Assembly: GCA_016125455.1 (NCBI GenBank)
Contig: WGLS01000030.1
Coordinates: forward strand, 1 to 64,000
Source of the DNA: Alphaproteobacteria bacterium
GTDB taxonomy: Bacteria; Pseudomonadota; Alphaproteobacteria; Caulobacterales; Parvularculaceae
Direction of reading: 5' to 3'
DNA: 64,000 bases
The notes under the pieces: model-generated
Told to the model about the DNA's origin: nothing
The model's database searches: none
The model's input: the letters and a program-made list of their open reading frames with translations, nothing else
In this document: piece by piece, positions 38,363-49,476 of the stretch
How positions within the stretch are numbered: the stretch's first letter is position 1
Layout: each line of letters starts with the position of its first letter
Translations under genes and position numbers: made by a program

Positions 38363-39811
38363 ATGTTCTCGCTTACCGGAGTCGCTGGAAAGAAGTACGC
38401 CGTGTTCGGTCTTGGGCGGACAGGGCGCGCCGCCTGCGCAGCGCTTTCCGCAGCGGGCGCCGACGTTTTCTCGTGGGACGAAGCAAAGGCCGCCCGCGCG
38501 GCGACCGAGGGCAAGACCTATGAGGCGAGCCATCCGAAGGAATGGCCCTGGGACGATCTCGTGGCCGTCGTCCTGTCGCCCGGCGTGCCCCTGACCCACC
38601 CCAAGCCGCACGTCATCGTGCGCAAGGCCGCACAGAAGAAAGTGCCGGTCATTGGCGATCTTGAACTGTTCGCACTCACTGTGAACGCCATGCCGGCCGA
38701 CGCCCGGCCGCGGGTGATCGCCGTCACGGGATCGAACGGCAAGTCGACCACGACGGCGCTGATCGGCCACATACTGAAGGAATCAGGCCGCAAGACCATG
38801 GTGGGCGGCAATATCGGCGAGCCATTGCTGTCGCTCGCCGGGCCGTCGGACGACGCGACCTATGTGCTGGAGCTGTCGTCGTACCAGCTCGAACTTTCTG
38901 CTTCGTTTCGGCCGGATGTTGCGGCGCTGCTGAATATTTCCCCGGATCATCTCGATCGTCACGGCACGATGGAAAACTACGTCGCCGCCAAGTCGCGGAT
39001 ATTCGCGCGCCAGACGAACGAGGATTGCGCGATTGTCGGCGTCGATGATACCTACGTACAAGGAGTATGTGCAGCGCTCGCCCGAAACCCTGCCGGCCCG
39101 GCCGTATTGCAGGTATCTTCGACCGGCGCGCTTGGCGCCGGCGTGTTCGCCCTCGATGGCAAGCTCTACTACCGCCTTGGCGACAAGACCGGCGAAGCGG
39201 GCGTCCTGAAGTCCGCCGCGTTGCCAGGCCGCCACAACGCCCAGAACGCTGCGGCCGCCCTCGCGTCGGTCATGCGCGAAGGCGTTTCGCCGGCGGTAGC
39301 GATGCGATCAATGGAGCGGTTCAAGGGGCTTCCCCATCGGTCCGAGGTCGTCGCAGTGTCGGACGGCGTCGCCTTTGTGAACGATTCAAAGGCGACGAAC
39401 GCCGCTGCGGCCGCCTATGCTCTTGATGCCTACGACGAAATATACTGGATCGCCGGCGGGCTGCCGAAAGAAGGCGGCGCAAAGCCGCTGCGCGATCACA
39501 TGACGCGCGTACGCAAGGCTTACCTGATCGGCCAGGCGGCGGCGGCCTTCGCCACGGATCTCGACGGCGTCGCGACGGTCGTCCAGTGCGGCGATCTCGA
39601 AACGGCGCTGTTGCGCGCGGCCGAGGACGCATTCAATCGCAACAGTCCGGAAACGCCGCGATCGGTTGCAGTGTTGTTGTCGCCGGCCTGCGCTTCGCAG
39701 GATCAGTTTCGCGACTACGAGCACCGCGGGGAAACATTCCGTATACTGGCATCGAGGCTGGTCTCGGCGCGCAGCGACGGCAGGCCGCAAAATAACGGGG
39801 AGGCGGCATAA
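38363..39811 (+). CDS. murD: UDP-N-acetylmuramoylalanine-D-glutamate ligase MurD
   Basis: YAVFGLGRTGRAA...VIAVTGSNGKSTTTALIGHILK...LELSSYQLE...NDSKATNAAAAAYAL...LSPACASQDQFRDYEHRGETF. Confidence 0.96.
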   Translation: MFSLTGVAGKKYAVFGLGRTGRAACAALSAAGADVFSWDEAKAARAATEGKTYEASHPKEWPWDDLVAVVLSPGVPLTHPKPHVIVRKAAQKKVPVIGDLELFALTVNAMPADARPRVIAVTGSNGKSTTTALIGHILKESGRKTMVGGNIGEPLLSLAGPSDDATYVLELSSYQLELSASFRPDVAALLNISPDHLDRHGTMENYVAAKSRIFARQTNEDCAIVGVDDTYVQGVCAALARNPAGPAVLQVSSTGALGAGVFALDGKLYYRLGDKTGEAGVLKSAALPGRHNAQNAAAALASVMREGVSPAVAMRSMERFKGLPHRSEVVAVSDGVAFVNDSKATNAAAAAYALDAYDEIYWIAGGLPKEGGAKPLRDHMTRVRKAYLIGQAAAAFATDLDGVATVVQCGDLETALLRAAEDAFNRNSPETPRSVAVLLSPACASQDQFRDYEHRGETFRILASRLVSARSDGRPQNNGEAA

Positions 39812-40950
39812 TGGCGGAACCGCACCGTCTCGACGCGTCGGCGCTTGCACACTGGTGGCGCACGGTGGACCGGGTTCTACTTGCGACCTGCGGCGCATTG
39901 CTGGCGATCGGCGTCGTTCTGTTGCTGGCCGCTGGTCCGTCCGCGGCGAACCGGTTGGGCATCGAGAACGCCTTCCATTTTCCGATGCGCCAGACCGCGT
40001 TTCTTTTCCCCGCAATTGCAATTGTCGTTGGCGTGTCGATGGTCTCGCCGCTCGATGCCCGGCGCATTGGGGTTGTCGCGTTCATCGGCGCGCTCATGAC
40101 GATGGCGATGCTGCCGTTGATCGCAAATGACGTGAACGGCGCGCGGCGCTGGGTCGATCTTGGCGGGTTCGCGTTTCAACCCTCGGAGCTCCTGAAACCG
40201 GGATTCGTGATTGTCGCCGCGTGGATGCTGTCGGAAAAGCGCCGGAACCCCGCGTTTCCGGGCATCGCCATTGCGATGGCCCTCTATCTTGTGGCGACCG
40301 CGCTCCTGGTGATCCAGCCGGACTACGGCCAGGCTGCGCTCCTGACGGCGGTCTGGATGGTGATGTTCTTCATCTCGGGCTGGAGCATCTTGTGGATTCT
40401 CGGCATCGCGAGCGCCGCCGGCGCGGCGCTAGCGTTTGGCTTCTTCTTTTCCGACCACCTCGCGGCGCGCGTGCGCGCGTTTCTTGATCCGACTGCGGAC
40501 GGCAACTATCAGGTGCGCCAGTCCGTAGAGGCGATAGCGTCGGGCGGACTCGGCGGCGCTGGCGACGGCCCGGTCATCGTCAAGACGCGATTGCCGGACG
40601 CCCATACCGATTTCATCTTCGCCGTGGCGGGAGAGCAGTACGGCTTTTTCTTTTGCGTGCTCGTCATCGTGCTGTTCGCCGCGTTCGTCATGCGCGCCCT
40701 GGACAAGGCGGCGAAAGCCGAAAGCGCCTTCGCACAAGTCGCGATCGCGGGGCTTGGCGCGTTGATCGGGCTGCAGGCCTTCATAAATATTGGCGTGTCG
40801 CTCCGGGCGCTGCCGGCCAAAGGCATGACTTTGCCGTTTGTTTCCTACGGCGGATCTTCCTTGTTGACGGCGTCGCTCGCCGTCGGGCTCTTGCTTGCCT
40901 TGACCCGTCGGACCCGGACAATCCGTCGTCGCCGGGAGGTGATGGCGTGA
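39811..40950 (+). CDS. ftsW: SEDS glycosyltransferase FtsW
   Basis: NGARRWVDLGGFAFQPSELLKPGFVI...LVIQPDYGQAALLTAVWMVMFF...LPDAHTDFIFAVAGEQYGF...ALPAKGMTLPFVSYGGSSLL. Confidence 0.96.
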   Translation: MAEPHRLDASALAHWWRTVDRVLLATCGALLAIGVVLLLAAGPSAANRLGIENAFHFPMRQTAFLFPAIAIVVGVSMVSPLDARRIGVVAFIGALMTMAMLPLIANDVNGARRWVDLGGFAFQPSELLKPGFVIVAAWMLSEKRRNPAFPGIAIAMALYLVATALLVIQPDYGQAALLTAVWMVMFFISGWSILWILGIASAAGAALAFGFFFSDHLAARVRAFLDPTADGNYQVRQSVEAIASGGLGGAGDGPVIVKTRLPDAHTDFIFAVAGEQYGFFFCVLVIVLFAAFVMRALDKAAKAESAFAQVAIAGLGALIGLQAFINIGVSLRALPAKGMTLPFVSYGGSSLLTASLAVGLLLALTRRTRTIRRRREVMA

Positions 40951-42083
40951 GCAGCGGCAGGCTACCGCCGTCGCCCTTGGTTGCCCTCGCCGCGGGCGGG
41001 ACCGGTGGGCACATGTTCCCGGCGGAAGCCATGGCGCAGGAACTGAAACGGCGTGGACGACGGGTTCTTCTAGTCACTGATGAGCGTGGCGATCGCTATG
41101 CCGGGTCGTTTCCCTGCGACGAGAAATTCCTTATTGCGGCAGGCAGTCCGAATGTCGGTGGACCGGTGCGCAAAGCGCTCGCGGCCGCGGCGATTGCCGG
41201 CGGGCTGATCAAGTCATTGCAGGAGTTTCGCCGGCGCGGCGTCGATATTGCAGTCGGGTTCGGCGGTTATCCTTCCCTGCCGTCAATGAAGGCGGCCGAG
41301 CTGCTGAAGATCCCGTTCGGCGTCCACGAACAAAACGCTGTTCTTGGTAGGTCAAATCGCCTCCTTGCGCGCGGAGCGTCCTTCCTGGCGCACGCCTTTC
41401 CAGAACTTGATCGCGCGCCGGCTGGCGTGAAGGCCCGAGTCGAAGTTGGCAATCCGGTCCGCGATGCGGTCGCCGCGCTTGCCGGCGCGCCCTATCCGGC
41501 GCCCGATATTGAAGGCGAGTTGCGCATCCTTGTCTTCGGGGGCAGTCAGGGCGCGACGGTATTTTCAAGGAGCGTCCCGTCTGCGGTCGCTGCGCTGCCT
41601 GAAACGATCCGCCTTCGCCTGAAAATCGTTCAGCAGGCGCGAGAGGCGGATCTCGACGACGTCAAGGCGGGGTATGCCGGCATTGGCGTCGACGCCGATA
41701 TTGCGACATTCTTTGCGGACCTGCCGCAGCGGATGCGCGACGCTCACCTTGTCATTGCGCGAAGCGGAGCGTCTACGGTGACTGAGTTATCCGCAATCGG
41801 ACGGCCATCGGTGCTGGTCCCGTTGCCCATCGCGATGGACGATCATCAGGCCGGCAACGCCCGCGCTTTGTCCGACGTCGGCGCGGCGATCATGCTCCGC
41901 GAAGGGCCGGGGTTTGATGCAGGTCTTGCATCGGCGCTCGGGAAGCTGCTCGCCAACCCGGCTGAACTCGCCCTTATGGCGGGCAAGGCGCAGGGGCGAG
42001 TGAAGTCCGGCGCCGCGGCTGCGCTCGCCGATCTTGTCGACCGTCTCCTGGCTGAGCGCAATCGACGGGAGGAAGCCGCATGA
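40947..42083 (+). CDS. murG: UDP-GlcNAc transferase MurG
   Basis: GTG start overlapping fts[28 protein letters not shown]...[38 protein letters not shown]...[24 protein letters not shown]. Confidence 0.96.
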   Translation: MSSGRLPPSPLVALAAGGTGGHMFPAEAMAQELKRRGRRVLLVTDERGDRYAGSFPCDEKFLIAAGSPNVGGPVRKALAAAAIAGGLIKSLQEFRRRGVDIAVGFGGYPSLPSMKAAELLKIPFGVHEQNAVLGRSNRLLARGASFLAHAFPELDRAPAGVKARVEVGNPVRDAVAALAGAPYPAPDIEGELRILVFGGSQGATVFSRSVPSAVAALPETIRLRLKIVQQAREADLDDVKAGYAGIGVDADIATFFADLPQRMRDAHLVIARSGASTVTELSAIGRPSVLVPLPIAMDDHQAGNARALSDVGAAIMLREGPGFDAGLASALGKLLANPAELALMAGKAQGRVKSGAAAALADLVDRLLAERNRREEAA

Positions 42084-43522
42084 CGACATCAAGCGACGGG
42101 CCGGCGGCGGCGCCGCCATTCCCGATTGGCGTCATTCACTTTGTCGGCATCGGGGGCATAGGCATGTCCGGCATCGCTGAGGTGATGAGGAACCTCGGCT
42201 ACGCCGTACGCGGATCGGATATCGCCGATGGGCCAAACGTCGACCGCCTGCGAAAGCTCGGCGTTGAGGTCGTGATCGGCCACGCCCCGCGCAACGTCGA
42301 AGGCGCTGAGGCGGTCGTGGTGTCGACGGCGATCCGACCTGACAACCCCGAACTGCGCGCCGCGCGCGCGCGGCATATTCCCGTCGTGCGACGCGCCGAC
42401 ATGCTTGCCGAGCTCATGCGATTGAAGTGGACGGTCTCGGTTGCTGGCACGCACGGCAAGACGACCACCACCACGATGGTCGCCGCGCTCCTGGATGAAG
42501 CGAGGCGCGATCCGACCGTCATCAATGGCGGCGTGATCAACGCGTATGGCACGAACGCGCGGGTCGGCGCCGGCGACTGGATGGTCGTTGAAGCCGATGA
42601 GTCGGACGGCGCGTTTCTGCGGCTGCCAACGACCGTGGCGGTCGTCACCAACATCGATCCGGAGCATCTCGATCATTGGGGCACGTTCGACGACCTGAGG
42701 GCGGCGTTTGACGCGTTCATCGAGAACACGCCTTTCTACGGTTTCGGCGTCGTCTGCCTCGACCATCCCGAAGTGCAGGCCCTCGTCGGACGCGTCACGG
42801 ACCGGCGACTGATCACCTACGGCGCCAATCCGCAGGCCGACGTTCGCGCCGAGAACGTGACCTTCATGCATGGCGATGCGCGCTACGACATTGTCTTTCG
42901 CGAGCGCGGGGCGGATGGTTCGGTGCGCGAGGCGTCTCGCATTGTCGATGTGCGCCTGCCGATGCCTGGCGTGCACAATGTGTTGAACTCCCTCGCCGCG
43001 GCGGCGGTCGCGCGACGGATCGGCGCGACCGAGGACGAGATCAAGGCGGGATTTGCGAAGTTCCGGGGCGTGAAACGGCGCTTTTCCAAGGTTGGCGTTT
43101 GGAATGGCGCAACCATCATCGACGACTACGGCCACCATCCCGCTGAGATCGCCGCGGTCCTGCGCGCGGCGCGCAACGTGGCGTCCGGAAAGATCATCGC
43201 CGTCGTCCAGCCCCACCGCTATTCGCGCTTGAGAAATCTGTTCGAAGACTTTTGCGCATGCCTCAATGAAGCGGATATTGCGATCATCACGGATGTTTAC
43301 GCCGCCGGCGAAGCGCCGATTGAGAATTATGACCGGGACGCGCTCGTGGCGGGCGTTGCGGAGCATGGCCACCGCGACGTTCGGGCGCTGGCGAGCCTCG
43401 CCGACCTGCCCGGCGCGATTGCCGTACTGGCGGAACCCGGCGACTACGTCGTGTGCCTCGGGGCTGGCGACATTACGAAACATGCAAACGCCTTGCCCGG
43501 TGTGCTGGAGGCGTTGGCGTGA
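42080..43522 (+). CDS. murC: UDP-N-acetylmuramate-L-alanine ligase MurC
   Basis: [29 protein letters not shown]...[18 protein letters not shown]...[13 protein letters not shown]...[14 protein letters not shown]. Confidence 0.97.
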   Translation: MTTSSDGPAAAPPFPIGVIHFVGIGGIGMSGIAEVMRNLGYAVRGSDIADGPNVDRLRKLGVEVVIGHAPRNVEGAEAVVVSTAIRPDNPELRAARARHIPVVRRADMLAELMRLKWTVSVAGTHGKTTTTTMVAALLDEARRDPTVINGGVINAYGTNARVGAGDWMVVEADESDGAFLRLPTTVAVVTNIDPEHLDHWGTFDDLRAAFDAFIENTPFYGFGVVCLDHPEVQALVGRVTDRRLITYGANPQADVRAENVTFMHGDARYDIVFRERGADGSVREASRIVDVRLPMPGVHNVLNSLAAAAVARRIGATEDEIKAGFAKFRGVKRRFSKVGVWNGATIIDDYGHHPAEIAAVLRAARNVASGKIIAVVQPHRYSRLRNLFEDFCACLNEADIAIITDVYAAGEAPIENYDRDALVAGVAEHGHRDVRALASLADLPGAIAVLAEPGDYVVCLGAGDITKHANALPGVLEALA

Positions 43523-44451
43523 CACCGCGGGTCGCCGTAGCGGACTTGCCGCCGGTACGCGGCAAATACATCGAAAACGCCGACCTCTCGGCGTTGACCT
43601 GGTTGCGCGCGGGCGGCCCCGCTGACGTCCTTTTTTCGCCTGCTAATGAAGACGACTTGGCCGCGTTCCTCGGCGATGTTGGCGCCGACGTGCCGGTGAC
43701 GGCTGTGGGCGTCGGGTCCAATCTTCTTGTCCGGGATGGCGGCGTGCGCGGCGTTGTCATCCGGTTGGGCGCAGCGTTCGCGCGGATAGAGATCGACGGC
43801 GCAGTCGTCCGGGCGGGCGCGGCCGCCCTTGACGCGCAGGTAGCCAAGGCCGCGGCACGGGCCGGCGTCGCTGGACTCGAATTCTTAAGGGGCGTGCCCG
43901 GCTCGATCGGCGGCGCCCTCAGGATGAATGCGGGCGCCTATGGTGTCGAAACGAAAGACATCTTCCGATCGGCGCGGGCGGTCGATCGACGCGGTCGTCC
44001 GCGCGTCCTTGGTGCGGCTGACATGGGCTTTGCCTATCGTCATGTCGCCTCGGACCCGGAACTTGTATTCACCCATGCCATGCTTGAAGGCGTTCCAGGC
44101 GACCCGGCAGAGATCGAGGCGCGGATGGCCGAAATCATGGCGCAGCGCGAGGCCAGCCAGCCGATCCGCGAAAAGACCGGCGGGTCGACCTTCGCCAATC
44201 CGGACCCCGAATTGTCCGGCGGTCGAAAAGCGTGGCAGCTCATTGACGCGGTTGGGGGGCGTGGGCGACGCGTCGGCGATGCGCAGGTTTCGGAACGCCA
44301 CTGCAATTTCATGATCAATCGCGGCGCGGCGACCGCGCACGATATCGAGACGCTCGTCGAGGGGCTTCGTAAAGACGTCCTTAACGAAACGGGGGTCGAG
44401 TTGCGCTGGGAAATCAGGCGGATCGGCGAACCGTTGGAGGCGACGCGATGA
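43519..44451 (+). CDS. murB: UDP-N-acetylenolpyruvoylglucosamine reductase MurB
   Basis: GTG start overlapping mur[24 protein letters not shown]...[20 protein letters not shown]...[21 protein letters not shown]...[10 protein letters not shown]. Confidence 0.96.
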   Translation: MTPRVAVADLPPVRGKYIENADLSALTWLRAGGPADVLFSPANEDDLAAFLGDVGADVPVTAVGVGSNLLVRDGGVRGVVIRLGAAFARIEIDGAVVRAGAAALDAQVAKAAARAGVAGLEFLRGVPGSIGGALRMNAGAYGVETKDIFRSARAVDRRGRPRVLGAADMGFAYRHVASDPELVFTHAMLEGVPGDPAEIEARMAEIMAQREASQPIREKTGGSTFANPDPELSGGRKAWQLIDAVGGRGRRVGDAQVSERHCNFMINRGAATAHDIETLVEGLRKDVLNETGVELRWEIRRIGEPLEATR

Positions 44452-45380
44452 GCTCAAAACGCGTACTGGTCTTGATGGGCGGATGGTCTCCGGAGCGGAA
44501 TGTCTCGCTGAATTCCGGCGCGGCGGCCGCGAAGGCCCTGAGAGAGGCCGGCTACGACGTCGTCGTGCTCGACGCCACGCGGGCCGAGCGGTCGTCATTG
44601 GCGGCGCATCTCATCGAGGCGGCGCCCGACGTTGTCTTCAATGCGCTGCACGGCCAGTGGGGCGAGGACGGATGCGTCCAGGGCCTGCTTGAAATTCTCG
44701 AAATTCCGTATACGCACTCCGGAGTTCTCGCGTCGTCCCTCGCAATGGACAAACAGCGCGCAAAGGCGGTCTTCGGGCAAGCGGGGATTCCTTCGCCGGA
44801 GGGGCGCCTTGCGGACCGGCGCGAGGCGGCGGGCGGCCATTTCATGGAGCCGCCCTATGTCATCAAACCGAACGCGCAAGGTTCGTCGGTCGGAGTGTTT
44901 ATCGTTCGCGCTGGCGACAACCGGCCGCCCGAGGCGCTGACAAGTCCGGATTGGGACCTCGGCGACGAAGTGCTCGTGGAAAAGTTCATTCCGGGGCGCG
45001 AGTTGACGACAGCCGTCATGGGCGATCGTTCATTGTGCGTCACGGAAATTGTCACCAGCCTACAGTTCTATGATTATGAGGCGAAGTACGCGTCCGGCGG
45101 CTCGCGCCATATATTGCCTGCCGATGTTCCGGTGGCGGTCGAGCAGCGTTGCATGGAGCTGGCCCTTCGCGCGCACGTGGCGCTTGGCTGCCGCGGCGTT
45201 TCAAGGGCTGATTTTCGCTATGACGAAACGCTTGGCGCCGAGGGCGTTATCTGCCTGGAAGTGAATACCCAGCCAGGGCTTACCGCGACGTCGCTGGCGC
45301 CGGAACAGGCGGCGCATGTGGGGGTCGCCTTCCCGGCGTTTTGCGCCTGGATGGTGGAGGACGCGACATGCCAAAGATGA
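44448..45380 (+). CDS. ddl: D-alanine-D-alanine ligase
   Basis: [35 protein letters not shown]...[38 protein letters not shown]...EVNTQPGLT. Confidence 0.96.
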   Translation: MSSKRVLVLMGGWSPERNVSLNSGAAAAKALREAGYDVVVLDATRAERSSLAAHLIEAAPDVVFNALHGQWGEDGCVQGLLEILEIPYTHSGVLASSLAMDKQRAKAVFGQAGIPSPEGRLADRREAAGGHFMEPPYVIKPNAQGSSVGVFIVRAGDNRPPEALTSPDWDLGDEVLVEKFIPGRELTTAVMGDRSLCVTEIVTSLQFYDYEAKYASGGSRHILPADVPVAVEQRCMELALRAHVALGCRGVSRADFRYDETLGAEGVICLEVNTQPGLTATSLAPEQAAHVGVAFPAFCAWMVEDATCQR

Positions 45381-46249
45381 GCTCGCGACGCGGCGGATCA
45401 TCCTCGGCGCGCCCGGCGCGCAAGCGGAAAGCGGCTCCCAAGAAAGCAGCAAAGAGACAAGGCGGCGCCTCTTCGGTTTTCGAACGCATCGGCTCGACGC
45501 TGGAAGAGTACGCCTTCGCATCGATCGCCGGCGCGATCGTCATCGTCGCGGTCGGCGGCGTGATCTTCTGGGCGGGCGGCTATGGGGCCGTTGCGGCGAA
45601 GGCCGCGGATCAGGCGAGCAGGGGGTTGGCGCGCAGCGCCGGCCTGCGCGTCGAACGTATCACGCTCCGCGGCGCGCATGATCTCTCGCACGCAGAGCTC
45701 CTCGGCGCCATCGGCGGCGCGATGGACGCCTCGATAGTGCACCTTGATCTTGAAGCGCTTCGGGAGAAGGTCGAGGCGCTCGGTTGGGTTCGCTGGGCGT
45801 CCGTCGGCCGGCTCTATCCGAATACGTTGCATATTTCGGTGCGGGAACGCGCTCCGATCGCCGTTTGGCAGGTCGCCGGCGCCGTTCGCCTGATCGACCA
45901 TGAAGGCGCGGTAATCCGCGAGATCGGCGCCCACGAGTACGCCCATTTGCCGATGATCGTTGGCGACGGCGCGGCGGTGGCCGCAGCGGACGTTCTGGCC
46001 GCCCTCGAACCGCGGCCGGATCTTGCCAGCACGATCGCTGCGATTGTCCGCGTCGGCGAGCGTCGCTGGAATCTCCGTCTCCGGAACGGCGCAAAGATCC
46101 TGCTGCCGGAGGATGGCGTCGAGGACTCCATCGATCTTGTGTGGCGCATGCACGAGAAAGAAGAGATTCTTGACCAGCCGCTCGAATACATTGATCTCCG
46201 GGACGGCAAGCGCGTCATTGTGCGGCGAAAGGCTGAGGCCGATCCGTAG
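45368..46249 (+). CDS. ftsQ: Cell division protein FtsQ
   Basis: Single TM; POTRA-like [77 protein letters not shown]; between ddl and ftsA. Confidence 0.93.
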   Translation: MPKMSSRRGGSSSARPARKRKAAPKKAAKRQGGASSVFERIGSTLEEYAFASIAGAIVIVAVGGVIFWAGGYGAVAAKAADQASRGLARSAGLRVERITLRGAHDLSHAELLGAIGGAMDASIVHLDLEALREKVEALGWVRWASVGRLYPNTLHISVRERAPIAVWQVAGAVRLIDHEGAVIREIGAHEYAHLPMIVGDGAAVAAADVLAALEPRPDLASTIAAIVRVGERRWNLRLRNGAKILLPEDGVEDSIDLVWRMHEKEEILDQPLEYIDLRDGKRVIVRRKAEADP

Positions 46250-46290
46250 ACGAACTAAGGCGCCGCCGCATACCTGAATGGACCGAATCT

Positions 46291-47592
46291 TTGCGCAGCC
46301 CGATCAACATTCCGAAATTTCGCCAAGGTACGGCCAGACAGGCGCGCCGCCATGGCGACTTGATCGCTGCGGTCGATATCGGCGGATCCAAGGTCGCGTG
46401 CGCAATCGCCGCTCTCTCGGACGTGGGGGGCGCGTTCGAAGCGGACGTCGTCGGCATCGGCAGAACAGGACTTGCGCGCGAGGCATCGTCCGCCGAGCGC
46501 GAGGCGGCGCTGCGCGGCGCAATCGATGCGGCGGAGCGCATGGCGGGGGAGACTATCTCGGCCGTTGCGTTGCTTGTCGGCGGGCGGTTCATCGCATCGC
46601 GCCGGGTCGTGGTTGACATGCCGTTGCCGCGCGGCGTCGTGACCGTTGAGGATGTTGGCGACTGTCAACTTGAGGCCGGTGCTTTCCACCGCGAAGACCG
46701 CCGGCACCTGCTGATGACGCCCATCCGTTACGTACTCGACGGCGAGGCGGACCGAGAGCCGCCCGTCGGGCTGGCGGGGGAACTGCTGTCGCTCGAAGCG
46801 ATGACGGTGGATGCGCGCCGGACGGCAGTCGAGAACATGAGTCGCGCTTTGGAAAGGTGCGGCGTTCGGGTTGATGGCGTGCTGCCGAGACCGATGGCGG
46901 CGGCGGCCGCGACCGTTATTGAGGATGAGCGCGAGCTTGGCGCGATGGTGATCGATTTCGGCGCGAGGTTCACGGAATTCGCCGTCTTTGAAGGAGGCGC
47001 GATGACCGCTTGCGGCGGCGTTGCCCTTGGAGCGGACCATGTGACCCGCGATATCGCCAAGCTGTTCGGCTGTCCGATCGCGGCCTCCGAGCGGATAAAG
47101 ACGCTTCATGGCGCCATGTTCGCGGGACCAAACGACGACGCACGGATCATCGACTTTCCGCAAATCGGCGACCCTTCCGAGACCGCTCGCCACGCCCGGT
47201 CGGAGCTGGCGGGCGTCATCGCGCCCCGGATCGAAGAGATTATCGACCTTACCATCGTTGCCGCATCGCGCGCTGGCGCGAAAACGTCTTCGCTGCGTCG
47301 CGTTGTAGCGACCGGCGGCGGCGCCTTGATGCTTGGCATGGTGGAGTCGCTCGAAAGGATCGTCGGCGCGCGCGCGCGCCTGGGGCGACCAACCGGCTTT
47401 CTTGGCGCGCCCGAAGCGGCCTCGGCGCCGCAATTCGCCGCCTGCCTCGGCGGCCTGAAACTGATTGCGTCGAACGCGCCCGGCCTTGCCGGCGCGCGAC
47501 AGACGCGCGCCATCGCCACGCGCCCCCCCCAGCGCCTGCAACGCGTTGGCGGCGCATTCGGCATCGGTCGCTGGCTGCGCGACAACTTCTGA
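46291..47592 (+). CDS. ftsA: Cell division protein FtsA
   Basis: Likely TTG start; LIAAVDIGGSKVACAIA...GVALGADHVTRDIAKLFGCPIAASERIKTLHG...C-terminal amphipathic helix GGAFGIGRWLRDNF. Confidence 0.95.
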   Translation: MRSPINIPKFRQGTARQARRHGDLIAAVDIGGSKVACAIAALSDVGGAFEADVVGIGRTGLAREASSAEREAALRGAIDAAERMAGETISAVALLVGGRFIASRRVVVDMPLPRGVVTVEDVGDCQLEAGAFHREDRRHLLMTPIRYVLDGEADREPPVGLAGELLSLEAMTVDARRTAVENMSRALERCGVRVDGVLPRPMAAAAATVIEDERELGAMVIDFGARFTEFAVFEGGAMTACGGVALGADHVTRDIAKLFGCPIAASERIKTLHGAMFAGPNDDARIIDFPQIGDPSETARHARSELAGVIAPRIEEIIDLTIVAASRAGAKTSSLRRVVATGGGALMLGMVESLERIVGARARLGRPTGFLGAPEAASAPQFAACLGGLKLIASNAPGLAGARQTRAIATRPPQRLQRVGGAFGIGRWLRDNF

Positions 47593-47710
47593 TTTCGCGC
47601 CGGCCGCAAGGACGAATTCATCAATAAATCGTCCGCATTCGGCGCCGCAGGGCATTTCCTCCGGATTACGCGTATTGATTTGAATTGCGAACACCTCTGG
47701 ATTGGCCGCG

Positions 47711-47746
47711 TTAAGGATTTGGTAAGGGTTCTGAACGAAGTTTTAA
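47711..47746. promoter_or_regulatory. Two near-consensus CtrA boxes upstream of ftsZ
   Basis: TTAAGGATTTGGTAA (47711-47725) and TGAACGAAGTTTTAA (47732-47746); each matches 7 of 8 bases of TTAA-N7-TTAA. Confidence 0.45.
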
Positions 47747-47883
47747 CCCTGCCCATGAACGCGCGGCGTACCGCGTCATAAGTATCGCGGCGCAACGACG
47801 GGTGGTCGCCCGGGGCGACTGCGTGAGGGGGCGGGAAAATTGATCAAGCCCGGCGATCGGAAGTGCAATCGGAGCAGCGACAC

Positions 47884-49386
47884 ATGCCACTCAACCTCAG
47901 CGTCCCAGAATTAACAGAACTAAAGCCCCGCATCAGCGTATTCGGCGTTGGCGGCGCTGGCGGCAACGCCGTGAACAATATGATCGAAAGCGCGCTTGAG
48001 GGCGTGGAGTTTGTTGTCGCCAACACCGACGCCCAGGCGCTCGGCCTGTCGAAGGCGACAAAGCGCATTCAACTTGGCGAAACGACGACGCAAGGGCTCG
48101 GCGCCGGCTCGCTGCCGGAGATCGGCTGTTCGGCGGCCGAGGAATCCCTGGAAGAGATCATTGAGCATATCGGAAATTCCCATATGCTTTTCATTACAGC
48201 CGGGATGGGCGGCGGCACGGGCACCGGCGCGGCGCCGGTGATCGCCAAGGCCGCGAAGGAACGCGAGGTCCTGACAGTTGGCGTCGTAACCAAGCCGTTT
48301 CACTTCGAAGGCGCACGGCGGATGAAAATCGCCATGGCGGGCATCGAAGAGCTCCAGAAGCATGTCGATACGCTACTGATCATTCCGAACCAGAACCTTT
48401 TCTCGATCGCCAATGAGCGCACGACCTTCCATGAGGCGTTCGCGCTCGCCGACCAAGTGCTGCATTCGGGCGTTCGCGGCATCACCGACCTCATGGTCAT
48501 GCCGGGGCTCATCAACCTCGACTTCAACGATGTCCGCACGGTGATGTCCGAAATGGGCAAGGCCATGATGGGCACTGGCGAGGCCGAAGGCGAGAAGCGG
48601 GCCATTCAGGCGGCTGAAGCGGCGATCTCCAATCCTCTCCTCGACGAAGTGTCGATGAAGGGAGCCAAGGGCGTGCTCATCAACATTACCGGGTCGATGG
48701 ACATGACCCTTTTCGAAGTCGATGAGGCCGCGAACCGCATCCGCGCCGAAGTCGATCCGGATGCGAACATTATCGTCGGCTCCACATTCAATCAGGAACT
48801 CGAAGGCCGCGTTCGCGTTTCAGTCGTGGCGACGGGCATAGAGGCCGCTCAGCGCGAAGCGACGAGCTATCACACGCGCATTTCCGCGGGCGCATCCTCG
48901 ATGTCGCGGCCATGGCGCGCGAGCGAACCGACCGCGAGGCCGGCTGAACCTGCTCGCCCGGCGGCCGAAGCCCAGCCTGAACTTGAGCGGCCCGCGGCCA
49001 GCGCGCCCTCGCGCGCGGCTGAAGCGGCCGCCGGTCCCGCCGCCGCAAACCCGGTTGGCGATGTCCAGGCGCGCATTCGCAAGATGTTGATGGAAGGTGC
49101 GCCATCCACTCAGGAAGCTGCGCGAAACCCGTTCAGGGAGACCCCGCAGGAGGCCCATGACCCCCGCGCGCGCGGGGGCATTGGCGCGGCCCTCAACCGC
49201 TTCAAGTCGCCCCTTGGGGCGTCGCGGCGCGAAGATGAGGGCCACGTCGACGGCCCTGCAGCGCCCGTTGACGAAACGATGGCGCCACGCGCTGATGCGC
49301 GGGCGCCGCGTGGCGATCTCTTTGAGGACGACGCCGACAGCGAGCTGGAGATTCCGTCCTTCCTCCGGAAAAAGAAGGTCGTTTGA
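47884..49386 (+). CDS. ftsZ: Cell division protein FtsZ
   Basis: [37 protein letters not shown]...[18 protein letters not shown]...C-terminal [19 protein letters not shown]. Confidence 0.98.
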   Translation: MPLNLSVPELTELKPRISVFGVGGAGGNAVNNMIESALEGVEFVVANTDAQALGLSKATKRIQLGETTTQGLGAGSLPEIGCSAAEESLEEIIEHIGNSHMLFITAGMGGGTGTGAAPVIAKAAKEREVLTVGVVTKPFHFEGARRMKIAMAGIEELQKHVDTLLIIPNQNLFSIANERTTFHEAFALADQVLHSGVRGITDLMVMPGLINLDFNDVRTVMSEMGKAMMGTGEAEGEKRAIQAAEAAISNPLLDEVSMKGAKGVLINITGSMDMTLFEVDEAANRIRAEVDPDANIIVGSTFNQELEGRVRVSVVATGIEAAQREATSYHTRISAGASSMSRPWRASEPTARPAEPARPAAEAQPELERPAASAPSRAAEAAAGPAAANPVGDVQARIRKMLMEGAPSTQEAARNPFRETPQEAHDPRARGGIGAALNRFKSPLGASRREDEGHVDGPAAPVDETMAPRADARAPRGDLFEDDADSELEIPSFLRKKKVV

Positions 49387-49476
49387 CCTGGCGGTTTGCC
49401 GCCTCGTCTCGATTAGTCGAAGCAGCGGGCCGTCGATCATGTATTGGTCGGCGGCCCTTTTGCGTCATACTGGGCC

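Noticed and set aside
42089-43525. 478-aa minus-strand ORF opposite murC
   Set aside because: Exactly antisense to the well-supported murC; an artefact of high GC third positions, with no recognisable domain.
46255-47694. 479-aa minus-strand ORF opposite ftsA
   Set aside because: Antisense shadow ORF of a confidently identified essential gene.
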